Positions 36,142-47,170 of a DNA stretch of 64,000 bases are shown here, piece after piece. Position 1 is the first letter of the stretch, and each line of letters opens with the position of its first letter. The stretch comes from Macrophomina tecta (lineage: Eukaryota > Ascomycota > Dothideomycetes > Botryosphaeriales > Botryosphaeriaceae): contig JAKSGN010000007.1 in NCBI GenBank assembly GCA_024180945.1, positions 4,774,001 to 4,838,000 of the forward strand, given 5' to 3'. The notes under the pieces were generated by a model that had not been told where the DNA came from, ran no database searches, and saw only the letters and a list, made by a program, of their open reading frames with translations. Both the position numbers and the translations under genes were made by a program.

Positions 36142-37629
36142 CGTTGTGGTGGTACGTTCGTTACGACTTCATGGGTTATGAAAAGGTGGGCTTGATGCAT
36201 GATCAGTTTATTCTTTTCCAGTTTTCTTTTTTTTTCCTGGCTACTAGACCACAGCTCTCATTGAAAATACAGACTTCCCTTATGATTACAAGATCAATAC
36301 TTAGAATACGTTGGCACAATGTGGACATGACGAAACCATTTGTACAAAGCATGCGCCGTTGAGACCCAGTTGTACATAAATGGTATCGGATTAGAGGATT
36401 GATAGCGTGGTCTTTAAGATTCTGTCGGGTACTGAAATGGGATTAGAGTGTTCCGGGATACGTCTCTTACACTTGTTTCTATCTCTATCTTTTTTATAGG
36501 AGCAATCCATAATTTCCAACGTCTTCTTCTCTTTCCCCAGCCAGCCGGCCATGTCATTACCCAGCAACTTATAAATCCATCACCTGATCTGCATTTTAAC
36601 CTTCAGGATCACCTTCAAGATCAAGCACGCGGTGTGGTCCGATGCAGAAAGAGCGCCCTGCAAATCACCGTTAGCGACCGGCGCAAGCTCAAACCCGGAA
36701 GATACTATCATTGCCGGAGAGATCAGATGCGCTGCGCTGCACGGAGGTGACTGCTTGTTCCATGTTCCCGTCAGGAGCTCCGACTGCGCGGAACATCTTC
36801 GTCCACTCCATTGTCATCTGCGTGTGTGTTATCCATGGCGCGCCATCAAGTTCATCAGAGTGGAGCTGAGCGAGATTGGCAGGAAACGCAAGGCCAATAG
36901 GGTTTGATCTCCCACGCGTCGGTAGCGGGCTGTGGCGGATTGATACCAAGAGGAGTGATGGAAGGCTCATCGGATGTGGCGAATGTTTTACCAAAGGCGC
37001 CTGCGCCCGCAACAACAGCTTCAAGGGACTTGCTGGGGTGGAAGATGATTGCAGCCTTGAACGCGTCCACCTGCGACATCGACGACAAAGAGCACCTGGA
37101 GGTGTTTCAGCAGGTGAGCCCCCATTCAGCAAGGGTACATACATACCAGCCCAGCAGCAAGCATGAGCCAATCATCCAACCCAACCGACTATCGAATACG
37201 TGCACAGACGTATATGTGACGTCATTTTCAAGCATGGGGTATGGAACATCAGACCGCGGTCTTCCTCTCTTTTCTCTGAAAGAACATTCATAGTTGTCGG
37301 CGGCAATTTTGCATGGGGTGCTCTGATAGCGCGCATTAGCTCGTGTTTGAATTGCGGAAGCGGGTGGCTGTTGGAAAGATAGCCTTCGTGTCTCGACCTG
37401 AATGCCGTCTCCAGACGGGCGTCAGTGGAGGCAGTGAGCAACAGTTAGTCTCGCAGATTACCAGCCAGTAGTAACTAGATGGCGCACGTGAGCATTTTCG
37501 TAGTGCACGTGAGGGAGGGGAAGAGCGCAACCATGGACCAGCCTGCTGTATCCTGGTGATAGAGAAACAGGAGACTGTGACAAAAACACTATGTTTCTCG
37601 TTGCACGCCTTCGTGGAAGATGCCCGCTT
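36142..37629. other. 1.5-kb intergenic region with a possible coding remnant
   Basis: No complete gene is supported. A minus-strand coding-like fragment at about 36904-37070 is listed separately. Confidence 0.35.
36904..37070 (-). other. coding-like fragment of unknown origin
   Basis: The minus strand reads VDAFKAAIIFHPSKSLEAVV and on to LGINPPQPATDAWEIKP, with codons ending mostly in C or T as in the real genes here. It is preceded by a plausible CAG acceptor. The HPS segment is loosely reminiscent of dienelactone hydrolase-like proteins. The frame ends soon afterwards and neighbouring pieces continue in other frames. It may be a decayed gene or an exon of a gene I could not assemble. Confidence 0.22.
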
Positions 37630-38760
37630 TTATTCAGCCTCCGGCTTTTGAGCCCAGATGACGTGGTAATCATACAGCATATGTACGCTCTTGTCCTTCA
37701 AATTTTCCCTTGCTTTTGCTACGAAGACCCGTACTTCCTGCTCCTCCCATTTCAGGAAATCAGTGAACAATCTCATCGTGAAGCCCTCCAGTCCGTCCAG
37801 AACTTGAATGAGATTCAGCAGGCCAGCATCTTTCTTGTTCTTGTCCTTTGCCCATCCACCGATCGGCAGCTTGAACACCTCATGGTGCACGTTCACAAAG
37901 CCCGCCTCCCTCACCCACTTCTCTAAATGCTTGCCTGGGGATGGATCCCGGCCGGACGAAGTAGCAGCATCGATAAATGTGGTAATCCACTTGTGGAACT
38001 CGTGCTGTGGTTGAAACGACCCGTCTTCAGAGTACACCATGGCGTCGAAATCTTGGAATTCGACCCAGCCTCCAGGTTTTAGGTTTTCGTACGCGTTCCG
38101 GACGAGGTGTGGCCAATCGCGGATCGAGGACATCAGATAGCGCATGAAGATGTAGTCGAAATTGTCGCCATACGCCCACTCAGTCTCTATGTCGTCGACC
38201 TCGAATCTGACATTGGGCGGGACCTGTCCGGATGCGTGCGGTCAGCGGTCGGCTTTCCCCACGCACCGCGTGTAAGGGGGGCTCTTCCCCGGGCCACTCA
38301 CCCACGATGGCTGTATCGGACTCAGATCCACGCCTCGGATATCGGCGGCGGGGAACAAGTCGCCCATGCAGATCGACCAGATGCCGGTCCCACAGCCCGC
38401 ATCCAGCACCTTCCCAGAAAACTGTTCTGGCAGCGGCGCCAGAAACAGCTTGTCGCCGATCAATTTCGTCACCATCGCATGGGCCATGTCAAGGCGGTCC
38501 TGCTCTCTTTCGTCGTTGGGTAGGATGTATGCTCCATCCTTGTATGCATGATAGCGCCGCCCATGTTGCACGGGATAGTTGGTGATGCTGGAGGTAAGCG
38601 ATGCCGTGAAGGAGGATAGTTGGTCGTCTACAGAGCCGCGCGTTGAATCTGTGTCGTCGAGATACTGAGCTGGTGTTTAGCGTAGGGCTGTACGAAACGT
38701 GCTATTTGCGCGTACCGCAGGGTCGACGGCGACTGCCGAGGCTGCTGTAGGATCCGCCAT
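37630..38760 (-). CDS. LaeA-like SAM-dependent methyltransferase
   Basis: Three exons (38716-38760, 38302-38664, 37630-38223) give 333 residues. SAM-binding motif I is KVLDAGCGTGIWSI, followed by VDLSPIQPSWVPPN, FDYIFMRYL and NLKPGGWVEFQDFD, the standard order for fungal LaeA/TAM-type methyltransferases. The N-terminus is short and acidic, and NDEREQDRLDMAHAM matches the usual lead-in. Members of this family are either global regulators or small-molecule tailoring enzymes. At this position, beside the oxygenase and NRPS cluster, either is possible. The broken relative lies at 31840-32588. Confidence 0.9.
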
Positions 38761-39344
38761 TTGGGTTGAGGGAGAATTGGAAAGCGACGCTCGGGTTCAA
38801 GAGGGAGGGGAGCGGGGGACACAGTCCATGTTTAAAGTGGGCTGCATGTATGTATGACCCACTCTGAGCTGCCAAGCTCGGGTATATGGCCTTTCGGAGC
38901 AACTTTGCCGCTTTCTTCATGCGGCGCAGCACACTGATCTCCAGTTCGTCACCTGCGGAGCAAGTATTCATGTCGGGCTCTGCAGCACATTGAACTCCGA
39001 AAGAGTTCCAGAACTGCTGCTGCGGATATGGCATTTTTGTGCCCGTTACACCCCCACCGAGTTAGTCCAAGGTCGCATGAAAGCACACATGTAGAAGAAG
39101 AGCATGTATACGTCAATTAAATCGGGCAAGCGTATTTAATAAAATTGTGGGACTGATCAGTCTATTTGGCGAATACTCCAGTACAGGGATTTTCTGGAGG
39201 AGGATGGGCAGATTAAATCGCAGGTGAGACTCAACTTTTAGTTGCATTTCTTCACGTCGTATGCGTTTGAAAAGGGGTGGGGGGGGGGGGGGGGGAAATT
39301 ATGAAAACCAGCATGCTTATTCAAATTATTCGATAATTAATGGC
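38761..39344. other. intergenic with a G17 tract
   Basis: Promoter side of the methyltransferase and 3' side of the first oxygenase. A run of 17 G lies at 39279-39295. No gene is supported. Confidence 0.45.
39279..39295. repeat. G17 homopolymer
   Basis: A run of 17 G (C on the minus strand) lies 50 nt beyond the stop codon of the first oxygenase. It could form G-rich structure and is a likely sequencing weak spot. Confidence 0.8.
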
Positions 39345-40444
39345 TTAGTAGGCCGTCAATAGCCTTGTTTGTTGGTACTCGAGGGCAGTAATATCTTCTT
39401 CCTCTGCCTCCATCCCAACGACGCTGTCTGCCCTCTTCTTGAACGGCGGTAGTACGCCTACTTTCGCGTGTCGAGCAGCTTTACAAAAATACGCCATTGT
39501 GAACCTCTCGGGCACCTGCCCCTCCGTTCCCGCTGGTTTCGTCACACGGTGCAGCCCCGCTGGCAGTTCACCTCCTGTCCATCGCTGCAATGTCTCCGAC
39601 ACATTGACCAGTACTTCCCCAATCTCACCGGCCTCAACGTCCGCGAAACCGCCTTTAACGCGGTCTTCGAACTGCAGACCGCCCACGCCGCTACCGTCAG
39701 CGAACAGTAAAGTGACGACGCCGAGATCAAAATGCGGCCAGATACGCTCCACCTTTGACGACGCCAGTTCCGCGTCGGAAATGGCTGGGTAGTGGTTGAT
39801 GCGGAACTCGGAGGCATTGGGAGACAGATGCTGCACGAACGTCGTCGGCGGGAGCTCGAGTGCTTCGGCCAGTGCGGTGAGGATGTCGTGTGAAACGGCT
39901 TCGCAGCGGGTATACAAGGCTTCAAGTGAAGAACGAAAGGATGGCGAAGTACAAGGAGAAGGCCAACGGTTGGGAAACAGAGGGTCCCCCGAGGGTCCGA
40001 AGTCGAAATGCTCCTATTCACGGTTAGACGGCTGGCGATACGGAGGCGGATGAAGCATAGCTCACGCGTGCATCCGTGAGGTCGTCGGGCATCGCATATC
40101 CCATGAGCTTGCCGTACAGGGTTGATGTCTTTTCTGCGCCGAGCTTACTCCAGCCACGCTGGGGACTGGGCCCCGGTGGGTTGATGATCTTGCATTTTTC
40201 CTCCAGAGGAAGCTCGAAAAACCGTTTGCCCTGGTCTCACGTAAGGTGGAAGTCGCACGGCGGCAAAAGCCGAGGTACTTACTACTGCGAAGGCATCCTG
40301 GATGGCCTGTGTGGGAATTCCAGTGTTTTTAAGACGCACAAATCCATGTTGCTTCAAGTGGATCAACAGCTCGTGAGCGTGCTGGTTACGCAAAGCAGCT
40401 GAGCTGCTGGAGAAGCGCGAGGCATCAAGGACGGGGAATGACAT
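39345..40444 (-). CDS. isopenicillin-N-synthase-like Fe(II)/2OG oxygenase 1
   Basis: Three exons (40283-40444, 40066-40230, 39345-40013) give 331 residues. The N-terminal DIOX_N-like region holds the usual HGFVRLKNTGI and FFELPLEEK segments. The double-stranded beta-helix core has the iron triad His203, Asp205 (WPHFD) and His264 (LHRV). Arg279 (ERFTMAYF) is placed to bind 2-oxoglutarate. VSETLQRWTGG is also typical. Such enzymes hydroxylate, desaturate or cyclise small molecules in the cytosol. Exon 1 is 162 nt, as in the three related genes of this window. The palindromic ATGCATGT motif lies about 190 nt upstream. Likely a cluster tailoring enzyme. Confidence 0.92.
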
Positions 40445-42957
40445 AGTGGGGTAGGCGACCAGGCAGGAAGACTGAAGAGTGGGGGATGAGACATTCCTGA
40501 ACTTCGGTTTTAAATATGGTAAATTGATCAAAACAGAAGAAAACAGATTACCCGTAGCAGCGACGACGCGAATGGGCAGGCGAAAGCGTGTTTCGGAATA
40601 GAGTTGCTGACATGTGAGCCAAAACCACCTGACATGCATGTTAGCTGAGTAGCCGGAGCGAAGAGAAAGCGGCGAAACACCCAGAACGCATAAACTAAGG
40701 GACTGCGTTGTTGCAAAGACTCATCAGGAACGCCGCGTATCACTCACTAGAAGCTGTTCATCTGCAGCAATTTGCCTCAGCTTGACAGCGGACTAGACAT
40801 CCTCTTTCTCCATAGGTAGAGCAGCCCTCCACCTCGGCATCCCCCGAACTCCGCTTAAGCTTTCCCGTAAATCATGACCATGCGACAATCGACACTGGCT
40901 ACGGTTTCCCTGTAGCATATTCCAAAACCTTATTGCGGGTGAATTTGGCAAGCTACACCGCCATTCAGGAGGTGGATTCATTCTCAAAGCCTTTTACGTA
41001 TACAGGACTTCTTTGCTTCAACAGCGATGATTTCTCCCAGCGCCCTCGTCTTTTCCCTGGCCGGCACCTTCACCATCAGTGCAATTCATCCTCACCGTCT
41101 GCGGAGTGTGCGTAATCCCGATAGGCAGTTTCAATCAATGGTCTTACAGGGGACAGGGGGCTATTTAGCTTTCCGTTCAACCCAGGCGGATAAGGATTTT
41201 TGCAGACAATTGCATAGTGTATCATGTAGTATTAGAGATTAAAGCCTATGAGCGGCTAAAGTTAATTTGCCTTTTATATGACTCCGCGGCGTAATTTCAA
41301 TTCATACTAAACCCGACAATGAAGAAACGGACCAGCGAGGGTACTAGGTGAAAGGTCAGAATCTGGAGAGTGCAACAAGAGGGTTTGGCCGACTAGCGGC
41401 ACGAAAGGAAAATAGGGCTCTCGAAGCGATATGGGTTTGAAGTAAAAACGCAATATGCCTTGATTTACGCTGATAATGCTTAGGCCATCGGTTTTCTTTC
41501 ATATTCAATGCCATCCGGCCTGCGGAGCCAACATTACCCGCCGCAGGAACTCTCATGCTTCCTCTTCGTACCCCAGAAGCAGCCTCTCCCCGGCCAATCG
41601 TTTTGCGAATAGCAATTGCAGGGTAGGACATTATAGTTTTAATCAAACGGGCTGATCGGTCTTCTGCGCACTGCATCTGTATCTTGGGATCCCGTTGCTT
41701 CCTGGAAAGGTAAGATCAAAACCACCGACGACCTGGTACGCATACGTGTGCACCCGCAGCGTATCGGGGATGGGTAAATTGGCGGTCAGAAAAGAGAAAT
41801 TAACAGCTCGCCGGAGATCGCGCAATCAGCCCAGCGCGAACCCGTCTCCTCGTCCTTGTGGAGAGTTCCATGTATGCACGTCAAAGTTCAGATATGCAGG
41901 GTCAGCAGCAAGCCGGGGATGCCGTGCGGGATTCGGGCCGAACCGTGGGGCGAACCCCGACCACTAATCCGAGGCTCGCAATGACGCAACACGTATTCGG
42001 GTAGAGAGTTGATAAACGGGTAGTTTCATGGAATAAGACATTGGAAGGAGTGGGAGCTAGCCTAGGAGTACTAGCATGATTACGGACTGCCCGCCTTTCC
42101 ATCTGCATGTTGGTAGCAGAGTTTAAGAGTGGAAGCCTCAATTGATACCGAGTCTGGTGACTGAGGGAGAAATCGAAAGGAAGAAACAAACTCTGCAAAA
42201 GGAGAGCGCCCCTCTCAATCAATGTAATATTAGTTGCCGTGACCCATGTTGAGGCGCTGCTGGAAGTGCATAAGCCGGCTAAGAGAGACGTATGGGAATA
42301 AGACACTCATGAAAACTCCGTCTTGGTCTGCACGTCTGACCGGCTGGTGTTTAGTAGGTGGAGGCCATGTAAAACACATGGCCTTGCAACTGCACCATCG
42401 TCACCCGGACCTCTGAATATGGCATGATTGTGTCGTGAGAATGATCAGGCTCTTCAAGGAGCCGGTTGGGCTGCAGGACGGACAGCGGTATGGGCAGTGA
42501 AACACTGCGCAGTTTCTGCTTAGCATATAAGAGCACTCAAAAATGTTGAGTGATTTACGGAAAGTTGATCCGGAGCTTGTGGGGGATGAGAGGGCCCTTT
42601 ATCGACGAGCCACGAGTTTCAGAGCACTACGCTGAAGAAGTTCGACGATGGTGTTCGAGCTTCAATCAAGACCGAGCAAACTCGGTTTCTGGTCAAAGAC
42701 TAGAAGCAGGCTTTTGATGTATAATGAATGTCAATATAATAGGGGCTGTGTACGTCCGCTTGTTATCTCTATCTCATGTCCCTCTCTACCAGGCTTTTCC
42801 CAATCCCACAAACGCCAAAGCATTGTCTCCGAAGTTTTAAAGATCCCCCTCTGTCAGCCGAATGCAACTGCCGTCTTGGCCTTCCCTCTGAAGTTTTGCA
42901 ACAGTCTCAGATCTCTGCCAATTATATCCATGGCCGACTGCGTTTTAGGAGGAGGAC
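40445..42957. other. 2.5-kb intergenic region
   Basis: Promoter of oxygenase 1 followed by long non-coding spacer up to the 3' end of the LeuA-like gene. No frame has a domain or an exon chain. It contains the shared motif at 40630-40645. Confidence 0.45.
40606..40645. promoter_or_regulatory. candidate cluster control site upstream of oxygenase 1
   Basis: GCTGACATGT at 40606 is followed by TGACATGCATGTTA at 40630-40643, one base away from the perfect palindrome TGACATGCATGTCA. Its core ATGCATGT recurs upstream of three other cluster genes. The role is inferred from recurrence only. Confidence 0.45.
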
Positions 42958-44823
42958 TTACACAAGCCTGGCCATGATGTTAGCAATTTTGGGGGGGTAA
43001 TGGGGTGGACGGAGGCAGGCACTCACCAAAGCAGCAGACAAACATGCCAACAGACACCTTCGATCCTCATCCTCGGTTGCATTGGCACTCCAAGTGGATT
43101 CTTCGTGTCCCTGGTCGACGCTGCCACGGCACTCGACAATGCTAATACCCTGCAGTGCGCCACAGTCGGTCACAAGGGTGCGCTCTTGAACCGCGAATGT
43201 TAGACCGTAAATGCCGGCTTTGACGAGAGCATCGGAGACGGCCGCGGTGACGGTGTCTCCTCGGCCATGCAGACGGCAGAGACTTCCGTCGAAGAACACG
43301 GCAGCATCGACGGTGATGGACGTCCCCGCTACTCCGCAGTGAGCATCGCTGATGCGCGGGTCCTTGGACAGTGCGTAGTAAGTCTGGAAGAAGGCCGTAG
43401 TTATCTCGGCGGGTGAGAGAGTGCGGGCCTGGGCGTCCGAGAGGGCCTTGATGACTTTGGAGAAGGCAATCTGCATGCCACGCGGGATGTCGAGGCGGAT
43501 GTGGCGGCTGAGGGTCCAGGCCACGCCGCCTTTCCCGCTCTGGGAGTTGACTTGGATGAGTGACTCGTAGGAGGAGCCGATGTCGCGGGGGTCGATTGCG
43601 AGGTAAGGGACTTGCCACCGGGCGGAACGGTTGGTGCCGGCTACGATGCGGGCAAAGCCCTTGTTGATGGCATCTTGGTGGGATCCGGAATAGGCTGTGA
43701 ATACCGCATCTCCGCTGTATGGCATGCGCTCGGGCACGCGGCAACGAGTGCACTCCTCGTAGATGGCCCGAATGGAGCGCAGGTCGGACAGGTCTAGGTC
43801 TGGACTTATCCCTTGACTGTACATGTTGAGGGCCAGGGTGACTAGGTCAACATTGCCAGTGCGCTCTCCGTTGCCAAACAAGCAGCCCTCGACGCGCGTA
43901 GCCCCTGCCAGGAGGCCTAGCTCGGATGCCGCAACCGCACACCCTCGGTCGTTGTGGGGGTGTAGAGAAACGACGACTGTGTCAGGCGCCATCTTCAAAG
44001 AGCGGCAGAACAGCTCCACCTGGTCCGCAAACACATTTGGCGATGCAGTCTCGACAGTGGCTGGCAAGTTCAGCACCATCGGCTCGTCGGCCGTGGGCCC
44101 CCATGCGTGACAGACCGCTTCGCTGAGGCGCACGCTGAAGTCAACGTCTGTATCGGAGAATGCCTCGGGGCTGAAAACAAGATTCCACCGAGTACCTGCT
44201 TGAGTGGGGTCATCCTTGGTGATGGAGCGGGCGTATGTCACGCAATCGACGGCAGTGGCCACCACTTGGTCGCGAGAGAGACCAAACACCGTATCCAGGA
44301 AGTTGTCGCTAGCTCCCATGTAGAGGCTGATAATTGCCTTCTTGGCTCCGGTGACACTGTCTACCGTCCGCCGGATATGCTCCTTGCGGCACGGCGAGAG
44401 CACCTGCAGCCACACATCATCCGGCGTAGCGCCTGGCGTCTCGACCAGCCGCCGGGTGAAGTTAAACTCTGTGTCGGACGCGCTAGGAAATGACACGTCG
44501 ATTTCCTTGAATCCGATGCCGACCAGCATGTGAAAGTATTTCCACTTCTGCTCCATTGTCTGTTATGCCATTAGCCGTGCCTCTGTCGCCACGCCGGCTC
44601 GGAACTCAATACTCACCATGGGGTATGCCAGAGATTGGTTGCCGTCCCGCAGGTCCGTCGACAGCCAACGTGGCCTCTTCGTGATTGACTTTGATGGCCA
44701 CTGCCTGTCATGGATGTTGATACGCTTCGGGGGGCCATACTTTGCGGAAGGATCCTTGAGCCTGATAGCCCGTCAGCACGTGGGAAGGTTGGGAATATAC
44801 ATTCGGTTGGCGTACATGGGCAT
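42958..44823 (-). CDS. 2-isopropylmalate synthase (LeuA-like) paralogue
   Basis: Three exons (44801-44823, 44617-44761, 42958-44559) give about 589 residues, normal for LeuA. The N-terminus [12 protein letters not shown] forms across a 39-nt intron. The condensing-enzyme motif is [28 protein letters not shown], the metal-binding HPHNDRG and [21 protein letters not shown] follow, then a C-terminal leucine-regulatory domain ([20 protein letters not shown]). LeuA condenses a 2-oxoacid with acetyl-CoA, the first step of leucine synthesis. Homologues in natural-product clusters extend other 2-oxoacids. An open frame upstream (to 44985) could add a basic, mitochondrial-type leader. A further intron near the end could move the stop to about 42854. 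Its position among tailoring genes suggests a pathway-specific copy. Confidence 0.9.
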
Positions 44824-45619
44824 GATTGCTGGGTAAAGGGTCTTGAGGCTGAACTGAAAAGAATGTAGCAGAGCCGCCAGGGTAAGGGTCGAAAAGAATG
44901 TGAAGCCGGCTATGTTGGTGATGAAAGTCTCAACGGCGCTCGCATCACCCCTCTTTATAATGCGAAAATACGGCCCCCGGAGCACGAGCTGGGCATGGTG
45001 CGTGGTCTACACTACTGCACCACCAATTCCTCCGTTCTCTACACCACTGCGTCGCTGATGCTTCCTCTCGTGAGGACGGGGCTGCTCTCTCAGCGGAGTG
45101 ATAATTGCACGATCCTTTCTCTGGCCAAAGCCGCAAATCAGATTTCGCCGCAACACTCCATGATCTGCATATGCAGGGTCGGGTCCTTTCTCGATGCTCA
45201 CAGCGGTGTGTCTAGCGGACTCAACGCCGTCCGCCCTTACTTGTCACGAGCTGGCCACGTAGACCTCCAGTCGCGCATTTGCCAACCGCCCTCGGGCATT
45301 TGCCGATGACCGAAGGAGCACTGGTGGCAAATAACCTTTTCTTATGGGTCATTGGAAAGGCCACATGGACGTATACGAGTTGCCGGACACGAGTGCGCGA
45401 CGTCCATCCCAGTCTCGTAGGAGGCCTTGAGCCATGGTGTGGATAACCGGGCACAACATCACAATCACTGACGTCTGACGGCCCCGGAAGCCATGGCGTC
45501 AGACGCATGTGGCCTTTCCAGAATATGCAGATGTTCAACATTAAAAACGTGGGAGGTGCAGAGAGTGCGAAAAACTATCATTGTGACTGAAGCCATCTTC
45601 TGCTCTTTGTTGATACACA
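44824..45619. other. divergent promoter region between LeuA-like gene and oxygenase 2
   Basis: Nearly 800 nt separate the two start codons. TTTATAAT near 44953 could serve the LeuA-like gene. A bZIP-like TGACGTCTGACG element lies near 45468-45480. No gene is supported. Confidence 0.4.
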
Positions 45620-46930
45620 ATGCCTCTTCCTGTTATTGACGCACATGCCCTTCATAGCGGCACAGCTGAAGAGCTGGCAGCCTTCGACCGCGAACTTTTC
45701 TCCGCTTTCGTCCGCGACGGCGCAGTCAAGCTCAAAAACACCGCCATTTCCGATGATCAAATCGAGCGCACATTCCAGACGGTATGTGAAGACACACCTC
45801 TATTCGACAAGCGCCTTGTGGTTAATGGTCCATCCGTTTGTAGTGCAAAGACTTTTTCCGTCTTCCCGCTCATGTGAAGAACTTGGTTGCCAACGACCCG
45901 ACCCAAGCCCAGCAGCGAGGGTACAGCGTTGCTGGAGAGGAGAAGACGTGGTTCCTCGAGAGCGCCAAAGCTGGTGGTCCCGCTCCCAAACATGGCGATG
46001 CAAGGGTGAGTCCAGCACTTCAAGTCCAAGCATCACAAAGGGAAGCACATGTAGTAGGCAGCCTGAAAGTGACTCTATGGGCTTGTTCATTTGGGACTTC
46101 GTTATATCACTGTCCGGGCATGAACAGCTCAGCTCTTACAAAAGATGAGGAATCACCGAGGGGTTGTCACAAAGACCTCCGACAACTTTCGCTTTCCTTC
46201 TCCTACAACCTCACCACTTGACGTAACATGACTGACAGGGCAATAGGAGAGTATCGATATCGGCGCTGTGATAGACACGCAGTTCCCGAACAAGTGGCTG
46301 CCCGAACACGTCCTCCCCCAACACCGCGCCATCATGGAAGCGTTTTTCAGCTCGTGCGCCGACCTTTGCACATCCATCCTCACGAGCCTGGCGCGCGCCC
46401 GCCAGCTGCCGCGCGCCGACGCCTTTGCGGCCCGGTGCTCACACGCGGCGAGCACAGCGCGCAGCAACCACTATCCGGCCGTCGAGGGCGCGCTGTTGGA
46501 GGCGGGCGACGTGGGGCGGGCGTGGCCGCACCGGGACTTCGGCATCATCACGCTCGTGTTCCCCGGCACCGTGGGCGGGCTGGAGTACGAGAACCGAGAG
46601 AAGGCCGGGAGCGGCGGCGTGTCATTCGAGCCGGTGGGCTTCACGTCGCCGGCCGACATCGTAGTGCAGGCGGCCGAGACGCTGCAGCGGTGGACTAATG
46701 ACGAGGTGCGGGCCTGCCTGCACCGCGTTGCCCGCCCCGACGTGCAGGAGATGGGTGAGGATGGCTTGGCGCCTGAGCGGACGAGCTTGGTGTTCTTCTG
46801 CAAGGCGGACCGGGACGTGTCGGTGGGTCCGATGCCTGAGTTTGTGCGCGGGGGCGAGGAGCCGGTGTACGAGGAGATGACAGCGTTGGAGTATCAGGGT
46901 CAGCGCAACAAGGCCCACTACCCCGGGTAA
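45620..46930 (+). CDS. isopenicillin-N-synthase-like Fe(II)/2OG oxygenase 2
   Basis: Three exons (45620-45781, 45844-46005, 46247-46930) give 335 residues. The family fold is shown by DGAVKLKNTAIS, KDFFRLPAHVK and GYSVAGEEKTW in the N-terminal half. The iron ligands are His203, Asp205 (WPHRD) and His267 (CLHRVARP), and Arg286 is the likely 2-oxoglutarate ligand (PERTSLVFF). Exon 1 is 162 nt. The second intron is 241 nt, about four times the usual length here, and aligns with the conserved intron before the ESIDIG segment. The sequence is Ala/Arg-rich compared with its relatives. Likely a tailoring hydroxylase of the NRPS product or of a precursor amino acid. Confidence 0.9.
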
Positions 46931-47023
46931 GGGTGAGGCAACGTCTACCCCGGTAGGCACATGTGACGAGCGGGGTAAAAGCCGCGTAGGTCATTTCCGT
47001 AGGTAGGCTCGAAGATTGAGTTT

Positions 47024-47035
47024 ATGCATGTCAGC
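47024..47035. promoter_or_regulatory. candidate cluster control site upstream of P450-3
   Basis: ATGCATGTCAGC lies about 135 nt before the P450-3 start. It has the core and right half of the motif found upstream of oxygenases 1, 3 and 4. Confidence 0.45.
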
Positions 47036-47170
47036 GGAACAGTTAGAGGTGGAATTCAAAAAGCGCTGAGGGAGTCAGGGTCAAAGGGGCACGGCGCTGG
47101 AGCACGCCTCTCCGCTCATCATTCTCCCTTCCCTTCTGCTCACATTGACGACACACTCGCTCTCCTTGTC

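Noticed and set aside
46006..46246. Possible missed exon in the 241-nt intron of oxygenase 2
   Set aside because: The protein aligns with its three relatives without a gap at this junction, so no extra exon is needed.
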